Shown: positions 15,605-22,734 of the stretch, piece by piece
How the letters are laid out: each line of letters begins with the position of its first letter
How positions within the stretch are numbered: position 1 is the first letter of the stretch
Source: DASPHG01 sp035629775
GTDB taxonomy: Bacteria; Actinomycetota; Thermoleophilia; Solirubrobacterales; Thermoleophilaceae
Assembly (NCBI GenBank): GCA_035629775.1
Contig: DASPHG010000009.1
Span: forward strand, 10,931 to 74,930
Direction: 5' to 3'
DNA: 64,000 nt
Notes under the pieces: generated by a model
Seen by the model: the letters and a program-made list of their open reading frames with translations, nothing else
Told to the model about the DNA's origin: nothing
Databases searched by the model: none
Program-made: the position numbers and the translations under genes

Positions 15605-16639
15605 ATGCGCGCTCTGGTCGCCCTCGCGGCCGCCGCCGCGCTCGTGTCGGTGCCAGCACCTGCCCTTGCGCAGGCCCCGGCCGAGCCCTTCGACGGCACG
15701 ATCCCCTTCGACTGCGTGCTCCAGCAGGTGGGCACCGGCACGGACTTCCCCGACCCCGACGCGGACCCCTTCTGCGTCGAGTACGACAAGCGGCACCAGA
15801 ACGTGACCGAGCTCGGCGTGGTCGAGTTCCTCTCGCTCGAGCCGGCACGGGTCGCGGCGGCCACGTCGAAGTGCTTCTACTACCAGCGGGACCACTGGGT
15901 CGGGTCGGTCATCCAGGGGAACGGTGCGACGCAAACCTACGCGTGGGACGGCTCGTACTACTTCGACAAGGCCAAGGCCGCGGGCGGCGCCTACATCGAG
16001 AACTTCACGATCAACGGCCGCAGCGGCGACCCGACCGCGCTGCCGGGCTTCCCCGAGCAGTGGAAGCCGTACTTCGGCTACGGCCGGGGCGGGGTTCACG
16101 CACCGGGTTCGATCGAGGCGGACCCCGACTGCGTCGCGAAGGCGGAGGAGGAGTCCCCCTATCGCACCGAGCCCGAGCCGAAGCCGGGACCGCGCGGATG
16201 CCCGCAGGCCCGGGGCGGGGTGGGGCGCAGGATCGGCGGGCTCGCGCTCGGCGAGACGCGCGGGAAGACGATCGAGCGCAACGGAGAGCCGAAGTACGTG
16301 CGCCGCCGCTTCCTCCGCTACTGCGTCAACGGCGGGGGCAAGTACATGGCCGGTTTCCCGTCGAAGCGGTCCGGCGCGCAGGCCCAGTTCCTGTTGACGA
16401 GCAACCCGGGGTTCGCCACGGACGGGGTCCGGCGCCTGACGCCGAAGCGCCAGGCGCGGCAGCGGCTGGAGGGCGAGCGGTTCCTCTTCCGAACCCGCAG
16501 GACACGCGTCTGGGCGGTGCCCAGGCGGTCCCACCTCCTGCTCGTCATGCTTCGGAAGGGGCGCGTCGCGGCGCTCGCGAGTGCCGCGCGGTCGCTGCCG
16601 CGCGAGCGCCTGATCGCGTATTACCGCGCCTCCAGGTAG
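15605..16639 (+). CDS. Secreted protein of unknown function
   Basis: 344 residues, ATG, no Shine-Dalgarno. TACCCT ends 6 nt upstream. Signal peptide MRALVALAAAAALVSVPAPALA. The N-terminal half has paired Cys (PFDCVLQ, DPFCVEY, TSKCFYY, DPDCVAK) and aromatic motifs around YYQRDHWVGSVIQGN and YAWDGSYYFDKAKAAGGAYIENFTINGR, suggesting a disulfide-stabilised domain. The C-terminal half (after GCPQARGGVGRRIGGLALGETR) is rich in Arg/Lys and repeats an xxGxTRxxxxxxxGxP-type layout seen in secreted actinobacterial beta-repeat proteins. I cannot assign a function. Confidence 0.72.
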   Translation: MRALVALAAAAALVSVPAPALAQAPAEPFDGTIPFDCVLQQVGTGTDFPDPDADPFCVEYDKRHQNVTELGVVEFLSLEPARVAAATSKCFYYQRDHWVGSVIQGNGATQTYAWDGSYYFDKAKAAGGAYIENFTINGRSGDPTALPGFPEQWKPYFGYGRGGVHAPGSIEADPDCVAKAEEESPYRTEPEPKPGPRGCPQARGGVGRRIGGLALGETRGKTIERNGEPKYVRRRFLRYCVNGGGKYMAGFPSKRSGAQAQFLLTSNPGFATDGVRRLTPKRQARQRLEGERFLFRTRRTRVWAVPRRSHLLLVMLRKGRVAALASAARSLPRERLIAYYRASR

Positions 16640-16691
16640 GTCGCTACACTAAATGAAGTAAAGGCGATCAGGTTTGAGGGATTTGAGGTAG

Positions 16692-17879
16692 ATGGCCACG
16701 GGCGCAGAGCTCATCCGACAGATCAAGGAGCGAATCGAGGAGGTCGATCCGCGCGAGGTGAACGACCTCGTGGAGGGCGGCCCGAACGGCACCTTGATCG
16801 TGGACGTGCGCGAGCAGCACGAGTTCGAGGAGGCGCACCTCCCGGGCGCCAAGCACGTGCCGCGCGGCCATCTCGAGTCCCGGATCGAGACGGCGGCGCC
16901 GGACAAGTCGAAGCGCGTGATCCTGTACTGCCAGTCGGGCAACCGGTCGGCGCTCGCCGCGCACACGCTCCAGGAGCTCCTCGGCTACGAGGACGTCGCC
17001 TCGATGAACGGCGGGATCACGCTGTGGAAGGACCGCGGCTACGACGTCGAGGTGCCGCGCTCGCTGACGGCGGAGCAGCGCTCGCGCTACTCCCGCCACC
17101 TCCTCATCCCGGAGATCGGCCTCGAGGGCCAGATGAAGCTGCTCGACGCGAAGGTGCTGCTGCTTGGCGCCGGCGGGCTCGGCTCGCCGATCGCGCTCTA
17201 CCTGGCCGCCGCCGGTGTCGGGACGCTTGGCATCGTCGACGACGACGAGGTGGACCTGTCGAACCTGCAGCGCCAGGTGGCGCACTCGGAGGAGCGCGTC
17301 GGAATGCCGAAGGTCGACTCGGCCGAGATCGCGATCAAGGGCATCAACGGCGACGTGAACGTCGTGAAGTACCAGAAGCGCCTCGACGCCTCGAACATCA
17401 TGGAGATCATCGAGGGCTACGACGTCATCGTGGACGGCGTGGACAACTTCCCGACGCGCTACCTGCTGAACGACGCCACCGTCCGGCTGCGGATCCCCGT
17501 CGTGTCGGCCTCGATCCTGGGCTTCGACGGCCAGCTCTCCGTCTTCCATCCCTACGAGGGGCCGTGCTACCGCTGCCTCTATCCGACCCCGCCGCCGGCC
17601 GAGCTGGCGCCGTCCTGCGGCGCGAACGGGGTCCTCGGCGTGCTGCCCGGCGTGATGGGCCTGCTACAGGCGGTCGAGGTCATCAAGCTGGTGACGGGGG
17701 CGGGCGAGCCGCTGACCGGCCGCCTACTCCTGTACGAGGCGCTCGGCGCGACGTTCACCGAGCTGAAGGTCCGGCGCGATCCCGACTGCCCGATCTGCTC
17801 GCGTGACCCCGAGTCCATCTCGGACGAGGAGATGGGCGTCTTCCCGGATTACGAAGCCTTCTGCGCCGCAGCGGGCTAG
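16692..17879 (+). CDS. moeZ: MoeB/MoeZ-type adenylyltransferase with N-terminal rhodanese domain
   Basis: 395 residues. Residues 15-120 are a rhodanese domain with active-site Cys80 (LYCQSGNRS). Residues 130-390 are a ThiF/MoeB E1-like domain with ATP loop LLLGAGGLGSPIA, DDDEVDLSNLQRQ, zinc CxxC pairs (CYRC, CPIC) and the PSCGANGVLG region. It would adenylate and then sulfurate the C-terminal Gly of the carrier encoded next door, as MoeZ does for CysO and MoaD. In MoeZ the rhodanese is normally C-terminal; here it leads. A TACACT (16645-16650) upstream leaves a leader of about 35 nt with GAGG near the ATG. It heads the cysteine-synthesis cluster. Confidence 0.93.
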   Translation: MATGAELIRQIKERIEEVDPREVNDLVEGGPNGTLIVDVREQHEFEEAHLPGAKHVPRGHLESRIETAAPDKSKRVILYCQSGNRSALAAHTLQELLGYEDVASMNGGITLWKDRGYDVEVPRSLTAEQRSRYSRHLLIPEIGLEGQMKLLDAKVLLLGAGGLGSPIALYLAAAGVGTLGIVDDDEVDLSNLQRQVAHSEERVGMPKVDSAEIAIKGINGDVNVVKYQKRLDASNIMEIIEGYDVIVDGVDNFPTRYLLNDATVRLRIPVVSASILGFDGQLSVFHPYEGPCYRCLYPTPPPAELAPSCGANGVLGVLPGVMGLLQAVEVIKLVTGAGEPLTGRLLLYEALGATFTELKVRRDPDCPICSRDPESISDEEMGVFPDYEAFCAAAG

Positions 17880-17894
17880 GGTCCGCCGCCACCG

Positions 17895-18167
17895 ATGCCG
17901 ACCGCGAAGATCCCACCAGTGCTGCGCGCCTCGACCGGGGGCGAGAAGGAGGTGGACGTCGACGGCGAGACCGTCGGCGACGCCCTGCGCTCGCTCGCCT
18001 CGCAGCACCCCGACACCGAGCGCCAGCTCTTCGGCGAGAACGGCGAGCTGAACCGCTACGTCAACGTCTACAAGAACGACGAGGACGTGCGGGTCCTGGA
18101 AGGCCTCGACACCCCGCTGGCCGGCACGGACACGCTGATGATCTTGCCGGCGATGGCCGGGGGCTAG
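17895..18167 (+). CDS. cysO: CysO/MoaD-family sulfur carrier protein
   Basis: 90 residues, ending in the obligatory Gly-Gly (LPAMAGG) that is thiocarboxylated by MoeZ. The ubiquitin-like body (IPPVLRASTGGEKEVDVDGETVGDALRSLASQHPDTERQLFGENGELNRYVNVYKNDEDVRVLEGLDTPL) matches CysO rather than molybdopterin MoaD, and the gene is immediately followed by cysM. It would donate sulfur to O-phosphoserine-derived aminoacrylate. It lies 15 bp after moeZ and 14 bp before cysM, so it is probably in the same transcript. Confidence 0.94.
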   Translation: MPTAKIPPVLRASTGGEKEVDVDGETVGDALRSLASQHPDTERQLFGENGELNRYVNVYKNDEDVRVLEGLDTPLAGTDTLMILPAMAGG

Positions 18168-18181
18168 CCTTTCCCTACGCA

Positions 18182-19156
18182 ATGAGCGCGGGCGTCGACA
18201 ACCGACCCTGCGGGGGCAAGTACGCGGACATCGTCGCGTCGATCGGGCACACGCCGCTCGTCGAGCTGAAGTCGCTGTCGCCCAAGCCCAACGTGCGCAT
18301 CTGGGCGAAGCTCGAGAGCGCGAATCCGACCGGGTCGGTGAAGGATCGCGTGGCGCGCGCCCTCATCGAGGACGCCGAGGCACGGGGCGCGATCCAGCCG
18401 GGCCAGACGATCCTCGAGCCGACGTCCGGCAACACCGGGATCTCGCTGGCGATGATCTGCCGCCGCAAGGGCTACCCGCTCAAGGTCGTGATGCCCGACA
18501 ACGTGACCGAGGAGCGGACCCAGCTCCTGCGCATGTACGGCGCCGAGATCGAGTACTCGCCCGGCGAGCAGGGCTCGAACGGCGCGGTCGCGAAGGCGCT
18601 CGAGATGGCGGGGTCCGACCCGTCCTACTACATGCCGTACCAGTACGGCAACGAGGCGAACCCGCGCGCGCACTACGACGGAACCGCGGTCGAGATCCTC
18701 GAGGAGCTCGGCGACGTGGCCGCCTTCGTGGGCGGGCTCGGCACGGGCGGGACCCTGATGGGGAACGCGCGGCGGCTGAAGGAGGCCGACGCCGCGACGT
18801 TGATCGTCGCCGCCGAGCCGCTCCAGGGCGAGCTCGTCCAGGGCCTGCGGTCGCTGGCCGACGGGTTCATCCCGCCGATCATCGACCTGGCGCTGCTCGA
18901 CCGGAAGATCTTCGTCTCGAACCGCGACGCCGTCGTGTGGACGAAGCGCCTGATCGAGGAGGAGGGGATCTTCGCCGGCGTGTCGAGCGGCGCGGTCGCG
19001 GCGATCGCCCATCGCGTGGCGGCCGACCTCGACGGCGGGAACGTCGTGACGGTGTTCCCCGACGGCGGCTGGAAGTACCTGTCGTCGGGCGTGTACACGA
19101 AGAGCCTCGAGGAGCTCGAGGCCGACGGGACGCTCGAGACGGCGTCCTTCTGGTAG
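18182..19156 (+). CDS. cysM: CysO-dependent cysteine synthase
   Basis: 324 residues. Fold-type II PLP enzyme: PLP-lysine Lys54 in NPTGSVKDRVA, the TSGNTGISLA asparagine loop, GGLGTGGTLMG phosphate loop. The closing tail ...LEADGTLETASFW resembles the C-terminal peptide that folds into the active site of mycobacterial CysM. Linked to CysO, it would condense the carrier thiocarboxylate with O-phosphoserine (or O-acetylserine) to give a CysO-cysteine adduct, an oxidation-resistant route to cysteine. ATG chosen; TAGCCT lies 11 nt upstream, so a second internal promoter is possible. Confidence 0.95.
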   Translation: MSAGVDNRPCGGKYADIVASIGHTPLVELKSLSPKPNVRIWAKLESANPTGSVKDRVARALIEDAEARGAIQPGQTILEPTSGNTGISLAMICRRKGYPLKVVMPDNVTEERTQLLRMYGAEIEYSPGEQGSNGAVAKALEMAGSDPSYYMPYQYGNEANPRAHYDGTAVEILEELGDVAAFVGGLGTGGTLMGNARRLKEADAATLIVAAEPLQGELVQGLRSLADGFIPPIIDLALLDRKIFVSNRDAVVWTKRLIEEEGIFAGVSSGAVAAIAHRVAADLDGGNVVTVFPDGGWKYLSSGVYTKSLEELEADGTLETASFW

Positions 19157-19162
19157 CCGGCC

Positions 19163-19333
19163 GTGTTCAACATCAGCCCACTCGAGATCATGGTGCTGGC
19201 CGTGATCGCGCTCATCGTCCTCGGGCCCCAACGCCTGCCGGAGATGGCGCGATCGCTCGGTCGCGGCATGCGCGAGTTCCGCGCCGCCCTCTCGGCGGAC
19301 GACACGGACGGCCCGAAGCGCCGACGGGACTGA
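19163..19333 (+). CDS. tatA: TatA/TatB-family twin-arginine translocase subunit
   Basis: 56 residues from GTG, 6 bp after cysM and 2 bp before mec. The N-terminal membrane helix (FNISPLEIMVLAVIALIVLGPQRLPE) followed by the amphipathic MARSLGRGMREFRAAL and a charged tail is the standard TatA/B layout, including the FG-like hinge replaced by LGPQRLPE. Twin-arginine transport exports folded proteins across the cytoplasmic membrane. It is a stray subunit; no tatC is in the window. A Tat-type precursor (TRRDLIERGG) is encoded 840 bp downstream. TatA versus TatB cannot be decided at this length. Confidence 0.85.
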   Translation: MFNISPLEIMVLAVIALIVLGPQRLPEMARSLGRGMREFRAALSADDTDGPKRRRD

Positions 19334-19335
19334 CC

Positions 19336-19719
19336 ATGCGCATGACCCGCGAGCAGCACGACGCCCTGGTCGCGCATGCGCGCGAGGAGGCGCCCAACGA
19401 GTGCTGCGGCTACCTCTGGGCGCGGAACGGGAGCGTGGAGGACGTCATGCGCTCCCGCAACCTGCGCGATTCGCCGTACGGTTACGAGCTCGACCCGCAG
19501 AGCTTGCTGGCCGCCAACGAGCTGGACGACGAGGGTGCCGATGTCGGCATCTACCACTCGCACCCGCGCAGCCCGGCCGAGCCCTCGCAGACGGACATCA
19601 ACCTCGCCCACTACCCCCACTGGACGTACGTCATCGTCTCCCTCGCGGGCGACCCCGACGTCCGGGCCTGGCGGATCGCCGACGGCCGTGTCGAGGAAGA
19701 CCCCATCGAAGTCGCTTAG
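19336..19719 (+). CDS. mec: Mec: JAMM-type metallopeptidase releasing cysteine from CysO
   Basis: 127 residues. JAB1/MPN+ metalloprotease motif: the N-terminal Glu in AREEAPNECCGYLW, then GIYHSHPRSPAEPSQTDINLA giving HxH...S...D zinc ligands. In mycobacteria Mec removes the newly formed cysteine from the CysO C-terminus, completing the pathway. The ATG follows the tatA stop by 2 bp. A longer in-frame opening upstream is ignored because it would overlap cysM and tatA. With moeZ, cysO and cysM this gives the full carrier-based route in one run of genes. Confidence 0.93.
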   Translation: MRMTREQHDALVAHAREEAPNECCGYLWARNGSVEDVMRSRNLRDSPYGYELDPQSLLAANELDDEGADVGIYHSHPRSPAEPSQTDINLAHYPHWTYVIVSLAGDPDVRAWRIADGRVEEDPIEVA

Positions 19720-20161
19720 CTGCCCGCGCTGCGGGGTCGAGCACTCGCTCGACGAGCGCTTCTGCTCGCGCTGCCGCTTTCCACTGGTCTACGCCGGCTA
19801 CGAGCGCATCGACCCGGAGTACACGCGCGGGGACCTCGTTCGCGTGGCGGGGGGCCGCAACCAGGCCGAGGCCGAGCTGATCCAGAATCTCCTGCTCGAG
19901 GAGGGGATCCCGAGCGTGGTGCGGCGGAGCGCGGGATTCGACGTTCCCGACTACCTGGCCGGCGGCCCGCGGGACGTGCTCGTCGCCGAGTCGGCGCTCA
20001 CGGCCGCGCGCGAGATGCTCCTCGAGGCGGACCTGGCGCCGCCGCCGTTCCCGGCCGCCGCCGACGCCCGCCCGCTGCGGACCGTCGCGGTCGTCCTGGC
20101 CTTGGTGGTCGGCGCCATGGTCGTGGTCTACCTCTTGTGGTTGGCGGCCCCCGGGGGGTAG
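19688..20161 (+). CDS. Zinc-ribbon / DUF2007 membrane protein
   Basis: 157 residues. The GTG at 19688 is the only conventional start before the first Cys pair; it overlaps mec by 32 bp. Two CxxC knuckles (SCPRCG, FCSRCR) form a zinc ribbon. Next comes a DUF2007-type alpha/beta module (GDLVRVAGGRNQAEAELIQNLLLEEGIPSVVRRSAG...DVLVAESALTAAREML), then one C-terminal membrane helix (TVAVVLALVVGAMVVVYLLWLAA). DUF2007 is annotated as a putative signal-transducing domain without a proven role. It is probably an inner-membrane protein with a cytosolic sensor part. Confidence 0.82.
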   Translation: MSRKTPSKSLSCPRCGVEHSLDERFCSRCRFPLVYAGYERIDPEYTRGDLVRVAGGRNQAEAELIQNLLLEEGIPSVVRRSAGFDVPDYLAGGPRDVLVAESALTAAREMLLEADLAPPPFPAAADARPLRTVAVVLALVVGAMVVVYLLWLAAPGG

Positions 20162-20173
20162 TCTCAGTCCTGC

Positions 20174-20881
20174 GTGCTGGGACGGGAGCTCACACGGCGG
20201 GACCTGATCGAGCGCGGCGGGATGGCAGGCCTCGCCGCCTTCGTCGCGCAGCTTCCTGGCGTGCTCTCGGCGAAGGGCCTGCTCGAGGACGCGCACGCGC
20301 AGAGCGGCGACGTAGTGGTCGAGACGCTCAGCGCCCTCGTCGCGTTCGTCCTCCCGGGTGACGATCCGTACTCGGAGGCCCAGGGCACGCCGACAAACGA
20401 GCCCGGCGGGATCGAGGCCGGCACCGTTCCCGTCTTCATCCGCAACCTCGACGCGTTCGTGCCGGCCAATATCCCGCAGCTCGGCACGACGACGCTGCCC
20501 GCGTCCGGCGCGGTCGCCCTCCTGCTGAACCGCTACGCGCTCGAGGTGGATCCAGCCTCGGGGGAGGGCGACGCGATCTCGCCGTTCGCGCGGCTGAGCT
20601 TCGACGAGAAGGCCGAGGCGCTCAGGCTGTTCGAGGCGGATCCGCTGTGGAACGACACCGAGTTCAAGTTCGTCTCCGGGATCCTTCCTGCCTTCGTCGG
20701 GTTCCTCGCCTGGTCGGAGGCGGGCGTGATCGATCCGGAGACCCGCGAGCTCACGAAGCGCCCGGTCGGCTGGCGGCTGTCGAAGTACGACGGGCCCGCG
20801 GAGGGGCACCCCGAGTTCCGCGGCTACTACCGGGGCCACAAGCGCGCGCGGAAACGGAAGCGGAGGCGCGACCGTGCGTGA
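20174..20881 (+). CDS. Gluconate 2-dehydrogenase subunit 3-like protein with Tat-type signal
   Basis: 235 residues from GTG. The N-terminus LGRELTRRDLIERGGMAGLAAFVAQLPGVLSA has a twin-arginine motif (TRRDL) and hydrophobic stretch. The middle (LSALVAFVLPGDDPY...FIRNLDAFV...SFDEKAEALRLFEAD...FVSGILPAFVGFLAW) matches the small helical subunit that accompanies GMC flavoproteins. The C-terminus is very basic (YRGHKRARKRKRRRD). It overlaps the GMC gene by 8 bp, so the two are translationally coupled and probably exported as a folded heterodimer through Tat. TAGTCT ends 9 nt before the GTG. Confidence 0.82.
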   Translation: MLGRELTRRDLIERGGMAGLAAFVAQLPGVLSAKGLLEDAHAQSGDVVVETLSALVAFVLPGDDPYSEAQGTPTNEPGGIEAGTVPVFIRNLDAFVPANIPQLGTTTLPASGAVALLLNRYALEVDPASGEGDAISPFARLSFDEKAEALRLFEADPLWNDTEFKFVSGILPAFVGFLAWSEAGVIDPETRELTKRPVGWRLSKYDGPAEGHPEFRGYYRGHKRARKRKRRRDRA

Positions 20882-22634
20882 CGTGATCGTCATCGGCGCC
20901 GGCGGCGGCGGGCCGGTGGTCGCGAAGGAGCTCGGCGAGCGCGGCCTCGACGTGCTGCTGCTCGAGGCCGGCGGCCGCAACGCGGAGCCCGAGAAGGAGT
21001 GGCGCCATTTCGAGAACGACGCCAACAACCCGGTGGACGGGTACTTCCGGTTCGGGCCCTCGGACCGCTCGCAGCCGGCGTGGCTGCGGGAGCTGCCGCA
21101 GAACTCCTTCCTCTGGCAGGTCAGCGGCGTCGGTGGGACGACGCTCCACTACTACGGGAACAACCCGCGGGCCGCGCCCGGCGTCTTCCGCGGATACAAG
21201 GGCGAAGACCGCGCCGCCTACGACCGCGACCACGAGTTCCCGTTCAGCTACCGCAGCTTCGTCCCGTACTACGAGTGGGTCGAGCACACCTTGCCCGTGC
21301 AGACCGCGGCGATGGGGACGAAGGAGGAGATCTACCTTCATGCGGCGGCGAAGATGGGCCTGCCGTTGCAGCGCGGCAAGGACATCAGACGCGACGCCCA
21401 CCGCCCGCAGGAGAACGCGATCCTCCAGCCGAAGGGCAACGCCGGCCGCACGAGCGACCCAAAGAAGCTCGTGTTCCCGAAGGCGCGCGGATGCACCTTC
21501 TGCGGCTTCTGCTTCCAGGGCTGCTACGAGCCGCGCAAGGCGCCGCGGAACCTGGCCGCCAAGCGGTCGACGGACAACTCGTACGTCCCGATGGCGCTGA
21601 CCGCCGACAAGTGGGCGCCCGACGGCAAGGCGGTCACGCTCGTGACCGACGCGTTCGTCACCCAGATCACGCTGGCCGACGGCGAGGCGCGCGGGGTCAC
21701 CTGGCGCGACACCAACACCGGCACGGAGACGAGCGAGGAGGCGAAGGTCATCGTGATGGCCGGGGGCTGCACCGAGAACCCGCGCCTCTGGCTGAACTCG
21801 GGCCTGCCGAACCCGAACGACTGGGTCGGGCGGGGATACACCGACCATCACTTCGACTGGGTGATCGGCGTGCTCCCGCGCTACACGGGCTCGAGCAAGG
21901 GCCCGGGGTCCGGGGCCCGCTGTGACTTCCCCGGGCGCGGCGGGCTCGAGAACGTCGGCCTGCCGCCGGCGCTCCAGGCCTTCTCGGCGACGTTCAGCGA
22001 CGCCGGCATAGCGGGGCAGTACGACAACGACGTGGGCCTCTCCAAAGCGGGCGCGCAGACGCTCGGCCGGATGGTCGGGCCCGACCTGCGCCGCGTGCTT
22101 GCCGACGTGGACCGGATCCTGAACGTCCTCGTGATCACCGACGACGACGTCGAGGCGCAGAACCGCGTCAACCTCTCGACGATCCTGCCGCCCGACGCGC
22201 ATGGTCCGATCGCACGCGTCGAATTCCACCAGCGCGCGCGTTCGCGCCGTACCCGCCGGAACCGCGAGTTTCTCGCGAAGAAGGCCGCCCGCCTGCTCAA
22301 GGCGGCCGGCGCCAAGGAGATCCATCGGATCGGCTGGCCGCCGCTCATCCTGCACGTCCAGTCCACGATGCGCATGGGCAGCAGTGCGGGAGACTCCGTG
22401 CTGGACCCGGGCGGCGAGGCGCGGTTCGTAAAGCGACTGTTCATCGCGGACAACTCGGCGCTCCCGAACGCGATCGGCGGTCCGAACCCCACGCTCACGA
22501 CCCAGGCGCTCGCCACCCGCACGGCCGAGAAGATCTTCAAGCGGTATTTCGACGGCGATCCGTGGGTGAAGAAGGAGAATCCCATGCGGTCGATCGACCG
22601 AAAGGTCACGGAGGCGGTCCGCGCGCTCGACTGA
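20874..22634 (+). CDS. GMC-family FAD oxidoreductase (large subunit)
   Basis: 586 residues from GTG. Dinucleotide-binding IVIGAGGGGPVVAKELGERGLDVLLLEAGG. GMC features: QVSGVGGTTLHYYG, the Cys-containing KARGCTFCGFCFQGCYEPRKAP insertion typical of gluconate-dehydrogenase-like members, and the C-terminal GGPNPTLTTQALATRTAEKI. The catalytic His region is HVQSTMRMGSSAGDSVLDPGG. It lacks its own signal peptide and is presumably co-exported with the Tat subunit upstream. Substrate probably a sugar, polyol or alcohol; the electron acceptor is unknown. The stop codon lies inside the first of two GGGGCC palindromes. Confidence 0.92.
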   Translation: MRDVIVIGAGGGGPVVAKELGERGLDVLLLEAGGRNAEPEKEWRHFENDANNPVDGYFRFGPSDRSQPAWLRELPQNSFLWQVSGVGGTTLHYYGNNPRAAPGVFRGYKGEDRAAYDRDHEFPFSYRSFVPYYEWVEHTLPVQTAAMGTKEEIYLHAAAKMGLPLQRGKDIRRDAHRPQENAILQPKGNAGRTSDPKKLVFPKARGCTFCGFCFQGCYEPRKAPRNLAAKRSTDNSYVPMALTADKWAPDGKAVTLVTDAFVTQITLADGEARGVTWRDTNTGTETSEEAKVIVMAGGCTENPRLWLNSGLPNPNDWVGRGYTDHHFDWVIGVLPRYTGSSKGPGSGARCDFPGRGGLENVGLPPALQAFSATFSDAGIAGQYDNDVGLSKAGAQTLGRMVGPDLRRVLADVDRILNVLVITDDDVEAQNRVNLSTILPPDAHGPIARVEFHQRARSRRTRRNREFLAKKAARLLKAAGAKEIHRIGWPPLILHVQSTMRMGSSAGDSVLDPGGEARFVKRLFIADNSALPNAIGGPNPTLTTQALATRTAEKIFKRYFDGDPWVKKENPMRSIDRKVTEAVRALD

Positions 22635-22659
22635 ACAAGGGGCCAGGCCCCTTGTTCAG
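22631..22659. terminator. Perfect inverted repeat overlapping the GMC stop codon
   Basis: CTGAACAAGGGGCC (22631-22644) is followed, after a single A, by its exact complement GGCCCCTTGTTCAG (22646-22659). The TGA stop is part of the left arm. There is no T-tract. It may still terminate transcription, or it may be a mobile palindromic repeat; see the related element at 22671. Confidence 0.55.
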
Positions 22660-22670
22660 TTCAGCCTCAC

Positions 22671-22697
22671 TTACCAAGGGGCCTGGCCCCGTGGTAA
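22671..22697. repeat. Second GGGGCC palindrome, inverted relative to the first
   Basis: TTACCAAGGGGCC (22671-22683), a single T, then GGCCCCGTGGTAA (22685-22697): 12 of 13 pairs match. Its core GGGGCCTGGCCCC is the reverse complement of the core GGGGCCAGGCCCC at 22639-22651, so the two elements form a head-to-head pair 11 bp apart. Confidence 0.55.
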
Positions 22698-22734
22698 ATG
22701 AAGGTTTTCGGCTCCCCGTGCGTTGTGAGGGGAG

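Noticed and set aside
22606..22700. KGPGP peptides encoded across 22631-22700
   Set aside because: They arise from translation of the GGGGCC palindromes, not from a gene.
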